Assembly: GCF_030285365.1 (NCBI RefSeq)
Contig: NZ_JASVDS010000004.1
Coordinates: forward strand, 372,001-436,000
Length of the DNA stretch: 64,000 nt
Reading direction: 5' to 3'
DNA from: Roseateles subflavus
Lineage (GTDB): Bacteria > Pseudomonadota > Gammaproteobacteria > Burkholderiales > Burkholderiaceae_C
Part shown: positions 15,733 to 25,206 of the stretch, in pieces
Numbering within the stretch: the stretch's first letter is position 1
How the letters are laid out: the number at the start of each line of letters is the position of its first letter
Translations under genes and position numbers: made by a program
Notes under the pieces: model-generated
Told to the model about the DNA's origin: nothing
The model's database searches: none
Seen by the model: the letters and a program-made list of their open reading frames with translations, nothing else

Positions 15733-17196
15733 ATGAGTTCTGCCCCGACATCCGCCCCATCGTCCTCGAGCGCCGCGCCCCTGTGGCGCAGCGCCGCCGC
15801 CCGCCCGTGGCTGGCCCTCCTGGTCGCCGCCATCCTGCTGCGTCTGGTGACCCTGCCGTTGATGGCGCTGACGGACCACACCGAGGCCCGTTACGCCGAG
15901 ATTGCCCGCCTGATGGTGCAGCTGGGCGACTGGGTGAGCCCGCACGTGACGCCCACCGAGGTGTTCTGGGCCAAGCCGCCGCTGTCCACCTGGAGCCAGG
16001 CGCTGCTGATGGAGGTCTTCGGCGTCAATGAATGGTCCGGGCGCCTCGCGGCCCTGGGCTGGGCACTGCTCGGGCTCTGGAGTCTCGACTGGATGCTGCG
16101 GGCCAGCCTGGCGCCGCTGCAGCGCGCGGCCGTGCTGGCCGCCCTGATGCTGTGCCCCATGTACTTCATCTGTGCTGGGGCCGTGATGACCGACGCCACC
16201 CTGATGGCCACCGTGCTGCTGGTGCAGGCGGCGTGGTGGCGCGCGGTGACCGCCCCCGACGCGCCGGCTCGGCGCCGCGCCGGGCGTGTCCTGGCGCTGG
16301 GCCTCGGGCTCGCACTGCTGACCAAGGGCCCGGCGGCGGGCGTGCTGGCACTGCTGCCGCCCGTGCTGCATGCACTGTGGCGCCGCCATGGCGCCGTGGT
16401 GGCGGCCATCCTCAAGGACCCGCTTGCCTGGCTGATCTGGATCGGCCTGGCCGTGCCCTGGTACGTGTGGGCAGAGCAGCGTACCCCCGGCTTCCTGCAG
16501 TACTTCCTGCTGGGTGAGCACGTGATGCGCTTCCTGCAGCCCGGCTGGAAGGGCGATCGCTACGGCTTCGCCCACGCCCAGCCCATCGGGATGATCTGGC
16601 TCTTCGTGCTGGTGTCGGCGCTGCCGTGGATCGTGCATGCCGTCGTCGCGCGGGTGGCCCGCGGGCGCGGGGCGTCGGCGGCGTCCGGTGCGTCGGCGCC
16701 GGAGCGCCTCGGGCACGAGCTCTGGGTCTATGCCCTGTGCATCACCGCCGCGCCGCTGCTGCTGTTCACCGCGGCACGCAACATCATCCCCACCTATGCC
16801 GTGACCGCGCTGCCCGGCGTGGTGCTGCTCTGGCTGGCCCAGTTCGACGTGCCGGCCCTGGCCCGGGCGCGCCATTGGGGCACGGGCGTGCTGGTCTGGG
16901 CGCTGATGGCGCTGGGCTTCGGCTGGCTCGGGCCGAAGGAGTCGCTGCGGGCCTCCGACCGTGAGCTCATCCGGGCCTACGAGCAGGCCTGTGGTCCGGA
17001 CGCCTGGACCGCCCGCTGCGGCCTGGCCTATGCCGGCAAGCCCGACTACTCGGCCTTCTTCTACAGCGCGGGGCGCCTCTATGGCCCGCCCGCCGGCGCT
17101 ACCGTGCGCTTCCAGGTCCTCGAGAAGGACACCCCGACCGCCCGCGCCGACGCGCTGGCCTGCAACAAGCACCTGTGCCTCTATGCCGCTCCCTGA
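15733..17196 (+). CDS. ArnT-like glycosyltransferase (GT39/GT83 type)
   Basis: This 487-residue membrane protein has about ten helices. Near residues 45-80 it carries the pattern DHTEARYAEIARLM, then FWAKPPLSTW, typical of ArnT-type enzymes that transfer a sugar from a polyprenyl phosphate to lipid A on the periplasmic side. The ATG at 15733 gives a short Ala/Ser-rich lead before the first helix. The frame stays open upstream to 15112 but there overlaps nth on the other strand. Its end overlaps the GT2 gene by 14 bases. With GT2, GtrA and YdjC downstream it forms a set resembling Bordetella lgm and Francisella flmF2/naxD/flmK, where an amino sugar is added to lipid A phosphate. The sugar is inferred, not shown. 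Confidence 0.88.
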   Translation: MSSAPTSAPSSSSAAPLWRSAAARPWLALLVAAILLRLVTLPLMALTDHTEARYAEIARLMVQLGDWVSPHVTPTEVFWAKPPLSTWSQALLMEVFGVNEWSGRLAALGWALLGLWSLDWMLRASLAPLQRAAVLAALMLCPMYFICAGAVMTDATLMATVLLVQAAWWRAVTAPDAPARRRAGRVLALGLGLALLTKGPAAGVLALLPPVLHALWRRHGAVVAAILKDPLAWLIWIGLAVPWYVWAEQRTPGFLQYFLLGEHVMRFLQPGWKGDRYGFAHAQPIGMIWLFVLVSALPWIVHAVVARVARGRGASAASGASAPERLGHELWVYALCITAAPLLLFTAARNIIPTYAVTALPGVVLLWLAQFDVPALARARHWGTGVLVWALMALGFGWLGPKESLRASDRELIRAYEQACGPDAWTARCGLAYAGKPDYSAFFYSAGRLYGPPAGATVRFQVLEKDTPTARADALACNKHLCLYAAP

Positions 17197-18241
17197 CCAC
17201 GCCCCCGCGAGCACCCTCCCAGCCCCGACCGAGCCGACGGAGCCGATCACACCCCTGGCAGGCCGCGAGCGGCCGCAGCTGCTCTCGGTGGTCATGCCCG
17301 CCTACAACGAGGCCCGCAACCTCAGCTGGCTGCTGCCACGGCTGGTGGAGGAGCTCTCGCCGCATGCGCAGGCGCTGGAGCTGCTCGTCATCGACGACGG
17401 CAGCCGCGACGACACGGTGATGGTGGTGCGGGGCCTGATCCGCCAGGGCCTGCCCGTGCGGCTGCTGCGCCTGTCGCGCAATTTCGGCAAGGAGGCCGCG
17501 CTCACGGCGGGGCTGGATGCCGTCGAGGGCGACGTGGTGATCAGTATGGACTCCGATGGCCAGCATCCCATCAGCTGCGCCATCAAGATGCTCGAGCGCT
17601 GGCGCGAGGGCTACGACGTTGTCTACGGCGTGCAGAAGGGCCGCCGGGAGTCGCAGTCCCTCGCCCGGCGCCTGTACACCCGGGTCTTCTACTGGCTGAT
17701 GCAGAAGGGCTCGCGCTTCGAGCTCCCGGCGGATGCGGGCGATTTCCGCCTGCTCGATCGCGCCGTGGTCCTGGCGCTTCGCCAGCTGCCGGAGCGCGCA
17801 CGCTACATGAAGGGCCTGTTCGCCTGGGTGGGCTTCCCGGCCACGGGCATCGAGTTCATCCCCGATGCCCGGGCGCACGGCGAGACGAGCTTCAAGTTCA
17901 TGGGTCTGCTGCAGCTGGCCGTGACGGGCATCACCGCCTTCTCGAAGGTGCCGCTGCGGGTGGTATCGGCGCTGGGCATCGTGGTGTCGCTGCTGTCCGT
18001 CGTGTTCGGATTCTGGATCGTCTTCGAGAAAGTCTTCCTGGGCAACGAGATCTCCGGCTTCGCGACGCTGGCCGCCTCCATCACCTTCCTGGCAGGCGTG
18101 CAGCTGCTGTGTCTGGGCATCATCGCCGAGTACCTGGGCCGGGTCTTCGACGAGGTCAAGCGGCGGCCGCTGTACGTGACGCAAGACCTGACCCCGTCGC
18201 TTCGCAAGCCGGCCGTCTCGGACCCGGAGGTGAGGGCTTGA
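17183..18241 (+). CDS. Polyprenyl-phosphate glycosyltransferase (GT2, ArnC/LgmA-like)
   Basis: This 352-residue enzyme has a GT-A catalytic domain followed by two C-terminal membrane helices, the layout of ArnC, GtrB and Dpm1. Motifs are LLSVVMPAYNEARNLSW, then LLVIDDGSRDDT and ISMDSDGQHP (the metal-binding DxD type), and the family region ADAGDFRLLDR. It attaches a nucleotide-activated sugar to undecaprenyl phosphate on the cytoplasmic side. In the Bordetella pathway the sugar is GlcNAc. The start at 17183 overlaps the end of the GT39 gene. The C-terminal end (codons at 18181-18195) contains the dispersed 15-mer in inverted orientation. Confidence 0.92.
   Translation: MPLPDHAPASTLPAPTEPTEPITPLAGRERPQLLSVVMPAYNEARNLSWLLPRLVEELSPHAQALELLVIDDGSRDDTVMVVRGLIRQGLPVRLLRLSRNFGKEAALTAGLDAVEGDVVISMDSDGQHPISCAIKMLERWREGYDVVYGVQKGRRESQSLARRLYTRVFYWLMQKGSRFELPADAGDFRLLDRAVVLALRQLPERARYMKGLFAWVGFPATGIEFIPDARAHGETSFKFMGLLQLAVTGITAFSKVPLRVVSALGIVVSLLSVVFGFWIVFEKVFLGNEISGFATLAASITFLAGVQLLCLGIIAEYLGRVFDEVKRRPLYVTQDLTPSLRKPAVSDPEVRA
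18181..18195 (-). repeat. Dispersed 15-mer GGGGTCAGGTCTTGC, copy inside the GT2 gene
   Basis: The plus strand reads GCAAGACCTGACCCC, the exact reverse complement of the intergenic copy at 3715-3729. It encodes part of the variable C-terminal tail of the GT2 protein, suggesting the tail was extended or altered when the motif arrived. Confidence 0.5.
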
Positions 18242-18624
18242 AGTCGCTCCTGTGGTTCGGGGCCGTGGGCGGGAGCGCCGCGGCAGTGCACTTCGCGGTG
18301 GTATGGCTGCTCGTGGGCAGCTGGCAATGGCCGGCGCTGGCGGCCAATGTGATGGGGTTTCTGCTGGCCTTCGGCGTGAGCTTCGTCGGGCATCACAGGC
18401 TGACCTTTGCGGCCCAGCAGGCGGATGGTCGGCAGGCCTTGCCCCGCTTCTTCGGCGTGGCGCTGCTGGGCTTCGCGTGCAACGAGCTGCTCTATGCGCT
18501 GCTGCTGGCCTGCGGGGTGGAGTACCGCCTGGCGCTGGTCGTCGTGCTGCTGGCCGTGGCGGCGATGACCTGGTGGCTGGGCCGGCACTGGGCGTTCCGG
18601 CGTCGCCGAGAGGGGGCCTCGTGA
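18238..18624 (+). CDS. GtrA-like membrane protein (probable lipid-linked sugar flippase)
   Basis: This 128-residue protein has four membrane helices and the GtrA family form: LLWFGAVGGSAAAVHFAVVW at the start, FGVSFVGHHRLTF after helix 2, and a C-terminal WWLGRHWAFRRR. GtrA proteins are thought to flip polyprenyl-phosphate sugars across the inner membrane. The start is TTG at 18238, overlapping the GT2 stop as TTGA. No ATG or GTG fits the frame better. The stop overlaps the next start as GTGA. The tight coupling points to one pathway. In Bordetella the comparable protein is LgmD. Confidence 0.82.
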   Translation: MKSLLWFGAVGGSAAAVHFAVVWLLVGSWQWPALAANVMGFLLAFGVSFVGHHRLTFAAQQADGRQALPRFFGVALLGFACNELLYALLLACGVEYRLALVVVLLAVAAMTWWLGRHWAFRRRREGAS

Positions 18625-19433
18625 GCCGCCGCCGCATCCAGCTCTGCGCCGATGACTACGGCTTCGACCGCGCCATCAGCCTGGGCATCCTCGACTGCAT
18701 CGATGCCGGCGTGGTCACCGCGACCAGCTGCATGGTGCTCTCGCCGGCCTGGCCGCACTGGGCGCCGGCGCTGAAGGAGCGCGGTGCGCAGGCCGACCTG
18801 GGCCTGCACCTGGATCTCAACGAGTTCGCCCACTATGCCAGCCGTTCGCTCAAGGGCTGGCTCCTGGCGGCCTACCGCGGCGCGGTGCCGCAGGCATTGG
18901 CCGCCCCCTGGATCGAGTCCCAGCTCGACGCCTTCGAACGGCGGATCGGGCGGGCGCCCGACTATGTGGATGGCCACCAGCACCTGCACCAGATTCCCGG
19001 CGTGCGGGAGGCGGTGCTGCAGGTGCTCACCCGGCGCTACGGGCACGCCTGCGCACTTCGCATCACCTGCTCGCGTCACTGGCGCGGGGCGAAGGCGGCC
19101 CTCATCGGACGGCTGGGCGGGCGGGCCCTCGCCGCGGGCGCCCGGGCCGAGGGCTTGCGGGTCAACCGGGACTTCGCGGGGGTCTACGACTTCGAGCCCG
19201 CCACCGACTACCGGGAGCGGCTCGAGGCGTGGCTGCGCTCCTTGCCGGAGGGCGGACTGATGATGTGCCACCCGGGGCGTGCCGGGTCGACCGAAACGAG
19301 GGCCGACGGCATCCGCGCCGCGCGCGTCAACGAGCATGCCGTCCTGGCCGGTGGCCAGGCGCTGGGCCTGCTGCAGTCACTGGACATCGAACCCGGGCGC
19401 TGCCGCGACTGGGACGTCGCCGGGCCGGACTGA
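18621..19433 (+). CDS. YdjC/ChbG family deacetylase (NaxD/LgmC-like)
   Basis: This 270-residue protein has the YdjC metal-binding set: IQLCADDYGFDRAIS near the N-terminus, LGLHLDLNEFA, and DYVDGHQHLHQIP, supplying the Asp and His ligands. Family members remove acetyl groups from N-acetylated sugars. NaxD (Francisella) and LgmC (Bordetella) deacetylate the lipid-linked hexosamine before its transfer to lipid A, and I infer the same step here from the operon. The start is GTG at 18621, coupled to the GtrA-like gene by a 4-base overlap. Longer in-frame extensions upstream run through that gene and are rejected. Confidence 0.88.
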   Translation: MSRRRIQLCADDYGFDRAISLGILDCIDAGVVTATSCMVLSPAWPHWAPALKERGAQADLGLHLDLNEFAHYASRSLKGWLLAAYRGAVPQALAAPWIESQLDAFERRIGRAPDYVDGHQHLHQIPGVREAVLQVLTRRYGHACALRITCSRHWRGAKAALIGRLGGRALAAGARAEGLRVNRDFAGVYDFEPATDYRERLEAWLRSLPEGGLMMCHPGRAGSTETRADGIRAARVNEHAVLAGGQALGLLQSLDIEPGRCRDWDVAGPD

Positions 19434-19477
19434 CGGCGAGGCGCCGTGAAATGCCGGACTTGGGGCGGCGGGACGGC

Positions 19478-20152
19478 TCAGCCCTCGCGCTTGGCGCGAG
19501 CGCGGGCGAGCGCCGCCTCGATCACCGAACGCTTGCGCTGGAGCTCGGCGTCGTCCGCCGGCTTGGTCAGCTCGGCCAGGTGGGCGAGCTTGTGCTCGGC
19601 CTTCTCGGCCAGCCGGCGGGCGTTCTCCTGCGTCTCCCGCTGCTCCCGGAACTGCTTGAACCGGTAGCGCTCGCGCGCCTGTGACGCCTGCGCCGCGCTC
19701 CATGCCTCCCAGCCGCTGCGCCCGGGCGTGGCGTCCACGAGCGAGATGCAGTCCACCGGGCAGGCCGGCACGCACAGCTCGCAGCCCGTGCATTGCTCCG
19801 CCACGAGGGTGTGCATGAGCTTGGGCGCACCGCTGATGCAGTCCGCCGGGCAGGCCTTGATGCACAGCGTGCAGCCGATGCACCAGGCTTCGTCGATGAC
19901 CGCCAGCGTGCGCGGGCCCTCGACGCCATGCGCAGCGCTCAGGGGCAAGACCGGCCGGCCCGTGATGCGGGCCAGGCGCGCGATGCCCTCGGCGCCGCCC
20001 GGCGGGCACTGGTTGATGCCGGCCTCGCCGCGCGCCATGGCCTCGGCATAGGCGCGGCAGTCGGGGTAGCCGCAGCGTGTGCACTGGGTCTGCGGCAGGG
20101 CGAGATCGAGTTGCTCGATCAGGTCGGCAAGGGAGTCGGGGGCGGCGGTCAA
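19478..20152 (-). CDS. RnfB/RsxB-like iron-sulfur protein
   Basis: This protein of about 224 residues has the RnfB order of clusters: an N-terminal 4Fe-4S site of the Fes type ([20 protein letters not shown], ending in NQCPPGG), then two ferredoxin-type sites ([16 protein letters not shown] and [16 protein letters not shown]). A charged coiled-coil tail follows. RnfB passes electrons within the Rnf/Rsx membrane complex, but no other rnf gene is adjacent and the usual N-terminal membrane anchor is absent. That is the stand-alone form common in Burkholderiales. I chose a TTG at 20152, 19 bases after the PHA depolymerase stop. The start is uncertain because no ATG is suitably placed. Confidence 0.82.
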   Translation of the reverse strand: MTAAPDSLADLIEQLDLALPQTQCTRCGYPDCRAYAEAMARGEAGINQCPPGGAEGIARLARITGRPVLPLSAAHGVEGPRTLAVIDEAWCIGCTLCIKACPADCISGAPKLMHTLVAEQCTGCELCVPACPVDCISLVDATPGRSGWEAWSAAQASQARERYRFKQFREQRETQENARRLAEKAEHKLAHLAELTKPADDAELQRKRSVIEAALARARAKREG

Positions 20153-20171
20153 GGTCGAGGAAAGAGCAGCG

Positions 20172-21488
20172 TCAGGTCGTGGCCTTGCTGCGCGAACGGG
20201 CGGCGGGTCGCTTGCTGCCCGTCGCGGCGGTGGCCGTGAGCGGGGCTGCATCGTACTTCGCAATGAAGCTGCGCACCTCCGGATAGACCATCTCGCGCCA
20301 GCGGCGGCCCGAGAAGATGCCGTAATGGCCGGCGCCGATGGCGTCGTAGTGGTACTGGTCGCCGCTGGGAATGCCGCTGCACAGCTCATGGGCGGCACGG
20401 GTCTGGCCGGCGCCGGAGATGTCGTCCAGCTCGCCCTCCACGGTCAGCAGCGCGGTGCCGCGGATGTCCTGAGGGCGCACGAGTTCGCCGCCGACCTGCC
20501 AGGTGCCGTTGACCAGGGCGAAGTCCTGGAACACGGTCTTGATCGTGTCGAGGTAGTACTCGGCCGGCATGTCCAGCACGGCGTTGTACTCGTCGTAGAA
20601 CTTGCGGTGGGCCTCGGCGCTGTCGTCGTCACCGCGCACGAGATCCAGGAAGTAGTCGTAGTGCGAGGTCAGGTGGCGGTCCGGGTTCATGGCCACGAAG
20701 CCCGTGTGCTGCAGGAAGCCGGGATAGACCGCACGGCCGGCGCCGGGGAAGTTTGGCGGGACGCGGTAGATGACGTTGTTCTCGAACCAGCTGTGGCTCT
20801 TGTTCATGGCCAGGTTGTTGACGGCCGTGGGGCTGCGGCGGGCGTCGATGGGGCCGCCCATCATGGTCATCGAGCGGGGCGTGGGCTCGCCGCGCGAGGC
20901 CATCAGCGAGATCGCGGCCAGCACGGGCACGGTGGGCTGGCAGACCGAGATGACGTGCGCCTGGTCGGCGCCCACGTGGCGGATGAATTCCTGGACGTAG
21001 TTGACGTAGTCATCGAGATGGAAGGGGCCCTCCTCCAGGGAGACCATGCGGGCGTCCGTCCAGTCGGTGATGTAGACCTTGTGGTCGCGCAGCAGGGACT
21101 TGACGGTGTCCCGCAGCAGGGTGCTGTGATGGCCGGACAGCGGCGCGACCACCAGCACGGTGGGCTGTGCCTTCATCTTGGCCAGCACGGCCGGGTCGTC
21201 GGTGTAGCGCTTGAAGCGGAGCAGGCGGCAGAAGGGCTTCTCCAGCGGGACCAGCTCCTGCACGGCGACCTCAACGCCGTCGACGTCCACGCCGCGGATG
21301 TCGAACTCCGGCTTCTCGTAGTCCTTGGCGAGGCGGTGCATCAGGTCCAGCCCGGCCGAGAAGCGCGCCGCCATCGGCGAGTGCGCGAAGGGCGACAGCG
21401 GGTGGCTGTAGAGCTTGGCAGCGGCGCTGGCGAACTCCGAGAACGGGCTCATCAGGGCGCGTTGGGTTTCGTAAAGCTGATACAGCAT
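20172..21488 (-). CDS. phaZ: Intracellular polyhydroxyalkanoate depolymerase
   Basis: This 438-residue enzyme mobilises stored PHA granules in the cytoplasm. The nucleophile region reads [15 protein letters not shown] with Cys183, where ordinary lipases have Ser. Ralstonia PhaZa1 also uses a Cys at position 183. The N-terminus [20 protein letters not shown] is typical of the family, and there is no signal peptide. AAGGGA lies upstream of the ATG at 21488, and a longer in-frame extension to 21662 is rejected. The C-terminal Arg/Lys-rich tail may help bind granules. An 8-bp inverted repeat lies upstream. Confidence 0.93.
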   Translation of the reverse strand: MLYQLYETQRALMSPFSEFASAAAKLYSHPLSPFAHSPMAARFSAGLDLMHRLAKDYEKPEFDIRGVDVDGVEVAVQELVPLEKPFCRLLRFKRYTDDPAVLAKMKAQPTVLVVAPLSGHHSTLLRDTVKSLLRDHKVYITDWTDARMVSLEEGPFHLDDYVNYVQEFIRHVGADQAHVISVCQPTVPVLAAISLMASRGEPTPRSMTMMGGPIDARRSPTAVNNLAMNKSHSWFENNVIYRVPPNFPGAGRAVYPGFLQHTGFVAMNPDRHLTSHYDYFLDLVRGDDDSAEAHRKFYDEYNAVLDMPAEYYLDTIKTVFQDFALVNGTWQVGGELVRPQDIRGTALLTVEGELDDISGAGQTRAAHELCSGIPSGDQYHYDAIGAGHYGIFSGRRWREMVYPEVRSFIAKYDAAPLTATAATGSKRPAARSRSKATT

Positions 21489-21601
21489 GTGGGATCCCTT
21501 CCATGGCTGGCCGGCACCGCGGGATGCGTGGGCACGGCGTGAGGCGTGGATGCCTGTGAAGCATCTTGCCTTGTTTTGTGCGTTGCAGCATTGTAGGGAT
21601 C

Positions 21602-21622
21602 CCAAGCTGACAGCCAGCTTGG
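21602..21622. promoter_or_regulatory. 8-bp inverted repeat upstream of phaZ
   Basis: CCAAGCTG and CAGCTTGG form a perfect inverted repeat with a 5-base spacer, 114-134 bases upstream of the phaZ start. There is no T-run. A TGCTGCAACGCA sequence lies nearer the gene on the minus strand (around 21572-21583) and resembles the TGC/GCA-rich sites bound by PhaR. Both are candidates only. Confidence 0.4.
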
Positions 21623-21688
21623 TGAAATACCCCGCACAAACCCGCCCTTTGACCCAGGTCACGCGGGGCGCGGCGTCACGAAGGCGAC

Positions 21689-21721
21689 AAAAAAGGCGCC
21701 GCCGGTGATCCGGACGGCGCC
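21689..21721 (-). terminator. Rho-independent terminator of the aminotransferase gene
   Basis: On the minus strand GGCGCCGTCCGG pairs with CCGGCGGCGCC (one bulge) around an ATCA loop, followed by six T residues. It starts 22 bases after the aminotransferase stop and separates it from phaZ. Confidence 0.88.
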
Positions 21722-21743
21722 TGGGCGCGGGGCAGGGCGGGTA

Positions 21744-22946
21744 TCAGCCCTGCATGACCGCGGCCATCGCGGCGGCCACCGCCTTCAGGTTGCCCGGGTT
21801 CAGGGCGGCCACGCAGATGCGGCCGGAGTCCACGCCGTAGATGCCGAATTCACCGCGCAGGCGCTGCATCTGGGCCGCGTTCAGGCCGGAGTAGCTGAAC
21901 ATGCCCTTCTGGCGGGTCACGAAGCTCAGGTCGTCCGCGACGCCGGCAGCCTTCAGCTCGGCCACCACGGCCTCGCGCATGGCGCGGATGCGGGTGCGCA
22001 TGCCGGTGAGCTCGTCCTCCCACAGCTGGCGCAGGGCGGGGGTGGACAGCACGGTTGCGACGACCTGGGCGCCGTGCGTGGGCGGGTTGCTGTAGTTGGT
22101 GCGGATGACGATCTTGAGCTGGCTCAGCACGCGCGAGGCCTCCTCGCTGCTGGCGCACACCACGCTCAGGGCGCCCACGCGCTCACCGTAGAGCGAGAAG
22201 CTCTTGGAGAAGCTGGTGGAGACGAAGAAGTCCAGGCCGGCGGCCAGGAACTGCTGGATCACGGCGCCGTCCTCGGCGATGCCTTCGCCGAAGCCCTGGT
22301 AGGCCATGTCGAGGAAGGGCACGAGGCCGCGCGCCTTCACCACCTCGACCACCTTCGCCCACTGCTCGGGCGTCAGGTCGTAGCCGGTGGGGTTGTGGCA
22401 GCAGGCGTGCAGCACGACCACGGTGCCGGCCTCGGCGGCCTGCAGGTCCGCCAGCATGGCGTCGGCCTTGATGCCGCGGTGCTCGGCGTCGTAGTAGCTG
22501 TAGGTGCCGACCTGGAAGCCGGCGTTGGTGAACAGCGCGCGGTGGTTCTCCCAGCTCGGGTCGGAGATCAGCACGCGGGCATTCGGGTTCAGTCGCTTGA
22601 GGAAGTCGGCGCCGATCTTCAGGCCGCCGGTGCCGCCCAGGGCCTGCACGGTGGCGACGCGCTTGCCCGTCACGACCTCGGCACCCGCACCGAAGACCAG
22701 GCCTTGCACGGCGAGATCGTAGGCGGCGATGCCGTCGATGGGCAGGTAGCCGCGCGCCTTGGGCGCCTCGAGCATCTGGCGCTCGGCCTCGGCCACGCAG
22801 CGCAGCAGGGGCAGCTTGCCGTTCTCGTCGTAGTACACGCCGACGCCGAGGTTCACCTTCTTCGGGTTGGTGTCGGCATTGAATTGCTCATTCAGACCCA
22901 GGATGGGGTCGCGGGGGGCCATTTCGACGGCGGCGAACAAGGACAT
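21744..22946 (-). CDS. tyrB: Aromatic/aspartate amino acid aminotransferase
   Basis: This 400-residue class I aminotransferase has PLP-binding STSFSKSFSLYGERVG (Schiff-base Lys), HACCHNPTGYDLT and the N-terminal AAVEMAPRDPILGLNEQFNAD. These belong to the AspC/TyrB subfamily, which interconverts aspartate, aromatic amino acids and their oxo acids with 2-oxoglutarate. AspC and TyrB cannot be separated by eye, so the symbol is tentative. The start is the ATG at 22946. It is divergent from uvrB, with about 145 bases between them. Confidence 0.9.
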   Translation of the reverse strand: MSLFAAVEMAPRDPILGLNEQFNADTNPKKVNLGVGVYYDENGKLPLLRCVAEAERQMLEAPKARGYLPIDGIAAYDLAVQGLVFGAGAEVVTGKRVATVQALGGTGGLKIGADFLKRLNPNARVLISDPSWENHRALFTNAGFQVGTYSYYDAEHRGIKADAMLADLQAAEAGTVVVLHACCHNPTGYDLTPEQWAKVVEVVKARGLVPFLDMAYQGFGEGIAEDGAVIQQFLAAGLDFFVSTSFSKSFSLYGERVGALSVVCASSEEASRVLSQLKIVIRTNYSNPPTHGAQVVATVLSTPALRQLWEDELTGMRTRIRAMREAVVAELKAAGVADDLSFVTRQKGMFSYSGLNAAQMQRLRGEFGIYGVDSGRICVAALNPGNLKAVAAAMAAVMQG

Positions 22947-23091
22947 GGGGCTTTCCTGACAGGACGGTGGCATGAGGCTCGCGGGTGCTTCGCTGCGAGC
23001 GAGAGCGGTCTGCGCTACGCTGTCGGGTTCGAGGCGTAGCGAGACCCTGGAATTCTAGGGGGCTGCGGCGCCCAATCTCAGGGAATCCCCG

Positions 23092-25206
23092 ATGTCCAGC
23101 ACCGCCATTGCCCCCGAAGCCACCGAGGAAAACGACGACGCCCCCAAGGGTGAGTTCGTCACATTCGAAGGCTCTCCGTTCCAGCTCTTCCAGCCTTTCC
23201 CGCCGGGAGGGGACCAGCCGACGGCCATCGCCCAACTGGTGGAGGGCATCGAGGATGGCCTGAGCTACCAGACCCTGCTTGGGGTGACAGGGTCCGGCAA
23301 GACCTTCACCATGGCCAACGTGATCGCCCGCCTGGGGCGCCCGGCCATCGTGTTTGCCCACAACAAGACGCTGGCCGCGCAGCTGTACAGCGAGATGCGG
23401 GAGTTCTTCCCGAAGAACGCCGTCGAGTACTTCGTCAGCTACTACGACTACTACCAGCCCGAGGCCTACGTCCCGCAGCGCGACCTCTTCATCGAGAAGG
23501 ACAGCGCGATCAACGAGCAGATCGAGCAGCTGCGCCTCTCCTGCACCAAGAGCCTGCTGGAGCGGCGCGACGTGGTCATCGTGGCCTCCGTGTCCGCCAT
23601 CTACGGCATCGGCAACCCGAGCGACTACCACCAGATGGTCATGACGCTGCGGGTGGGCGACACGATGGGCCAGCGGGACGTGATCGCGCAGCTCATCCGC
23701 ATGCAGTACCAGCGCAACGACACCGAATTCCAGCGCGGGCACTTCCGCGTGCGGGGCGACACCATCGACGTCTTCCCGGCGGAGCACTCGGAGCTGGCGC
23801 TGCGCATCGAGCTCTTCGACGACGAGGTCGAGACGCTGCAGCTCTTCGATCCGCTCACCGGGCAGATCCGCCAGAAGATCCCGCGCTTCACCGTCTATCC
23901 CTCCAGCCATTACGTGACGCCGCGCGAGCGGGTGCTGGCGGCCGTGGACACCATCAAGGAGGAGCTGCGCGAGCGGGTGGGGCAGTTCGTGGCGGACGGC
24001 AAGCTCGTCGAGGCGCAGCGCATCGAGCAGCGCACGCGCTTCGACCTGGAGATGCTCACCGAGGTCGGGCACTGCAAGGGCATCGAGAACTACACCCGCC
24101 ACCTCTCCGGGGCGCAGCCCGGCGATCCGCCGCCCACGCTGGTCGACTACCTGCCCAGCGATGCGCTCATGTTCATCGACGAGAGCCATGTGACGATCAG
24201 CCAGTTCGGCGCCATGTACAACGGCGACCGGGCCCGCAAGACGACGCTGGTCGAGTTCGGCTTCCGCCTGCCCTCGGCGCTGGACAACCGGCCGCTGAAG
24301 TTCGAGGAGTTCGAGCGCAAGATGCGCCAGGCCGTCTTCGTGTCGGCGACCCCGGCCGACTACGAGAAGCGGCATGCCGGCCAGGTGGTCGAGCAGGTGG
24401 TGCGCCCGACGGGCCTGGTCGACCCCCTGGTGGAAGTGCGGCCAGCCACGCACCAGGTCGACGACGTGCTGCAGGAGATCCGCGACCGCACCGACATCGG
24501 CGAGCGGGTGCTGATCACGACGCTGACCAAGCGCATGGCGGAGCAGCTCACCGACTACCTCAGCGACAACGGCGTCAAGGTGCGCTACATGCACTCGGAC
24601 GTCGACACCGTCGAGCGGGTGGAGATCCTGCGGGACCTGCGCCTGGGCGCCTTCGACGTGCTGGTGGGCATCAACCTGCTGCGGGAGGGGCTGGACATTC
24701 CGGAGGTCTCGCTCGTGGCCATTCTGGATGCCGACAAGGAAGGCTTCCTGCGTTCGGAGCGCAGCCTGATCCAGACCATCGGCCGCGCGGCGCGCAATCT
24801 CAACGGCAAGGCCATCCTCTACGCCGATCGCATCACCGATTCCATGCGCCGCGCCATCGACGAAACCGAGCGGCGCCGTGCCAAGCAGATCGCCTTCAAC
24901 ACGGAGCACGGCATCGTGCCGCGCGGCGTGCGCAAGCGCATCCGTGACCTCATCGACGGGGTCTACTCCGACAAGGGTGGCCGTGACGACCAGAAGCTGG
25001 GCGTGGTGGACGAGCTGGAGGAGCTGACCGAGAAGGACCTCAGCAAGCGCATCACCCAGCTCGAGAAGCAGATGCTGGAGCACGCCCGCAACCTGGAGTT
25101 CGAGAAGGCGGCCCGGGTGCGCGACCAGCTGGCGCAGCTGCGCGAGCAGGTGTTCGGGGCCGCGGCGCACGACAACGTCATCGCGATCGACACGGGCCGC
25201 AAGTGA
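23092..25206 (+). CDS. uvrB: Excinuclease ABC subunit UvrB
   Basis: This 704-residue nucleotide excision repair helicase-like protein loads onto damage with UvrA and recruits UvrC. Features in order are Walker A GVTGSGKT (64-71), the damage-probing beta-hairpin ([15 protein letters not shown]), the DEAD-type box LMFIDESHV, helicase motifs VSATPADYE and QTIGRAARN, and the C-terminal UVR domain ([17 protein letters not shown]) that contacts UvrC. The first 25 residues are an acidic extension not seen in E. coli. The stop overlaps the phosphatase start as GTGA. Confidence 0.97.
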   Translation: MSSTAIAPEATEENDDAPKGEFVTFEGSPFQLFQPFPPGGDQPTAIAQLVEGIEDGLSYQTLLGVTGSGKTFTMANVIARLGRPAIVFAHNKTLAAQLYSEMREFFPKNAVEYFVSYYDYYQPEAYVPQRDLFIEKDSAINEQIEQLRLSCTKSLLERRDVVIVASVSAIYGIGNPSDYHQMVMTLRVGDTMGQRDVIAQLIRMQYQRNDTEFQRGHFRVRGDTIDVFPAEHSELALRIELFDDEVETLQLFDPLTGQIRQKIPRFTVYPSSHYVTPRERVLAAVDTIKEELRERVGQFVADGKLVEAQRIEQRTRFDLEMLTEVGHCKGIENYTRHLSGAQPGDPPPTLVDYLPSDALMFIDESHVTISQFGAMYNGDRARKTTLVEFGFRLPSALDNRPLKFEEFERKMRQAVFVSATPADYEKRHAGQVVEQVVRPTGLVDPLVEVRPATHQVDDVLQEIRDRTDIGERVLITTLTKRMAEQLTDYLSDNGVKVRYMHSDVDTVERVEILRDLRLGAFDVLVGINLLREGLDIPEVSLVAILDADKEGFLRSERSLIQTIGRAARNLNGKAILYADRITDSMRRAIDETERRRAKQIAFNTEHGIVPRGVRKRIRDLIDGVYSDKGGRDDQKLGVVDELEELTEKDLSKRITQLEKQMLEHARNLEFEKAARVRDQLAQLREQVFGAAAHDNVIAIDTGRK

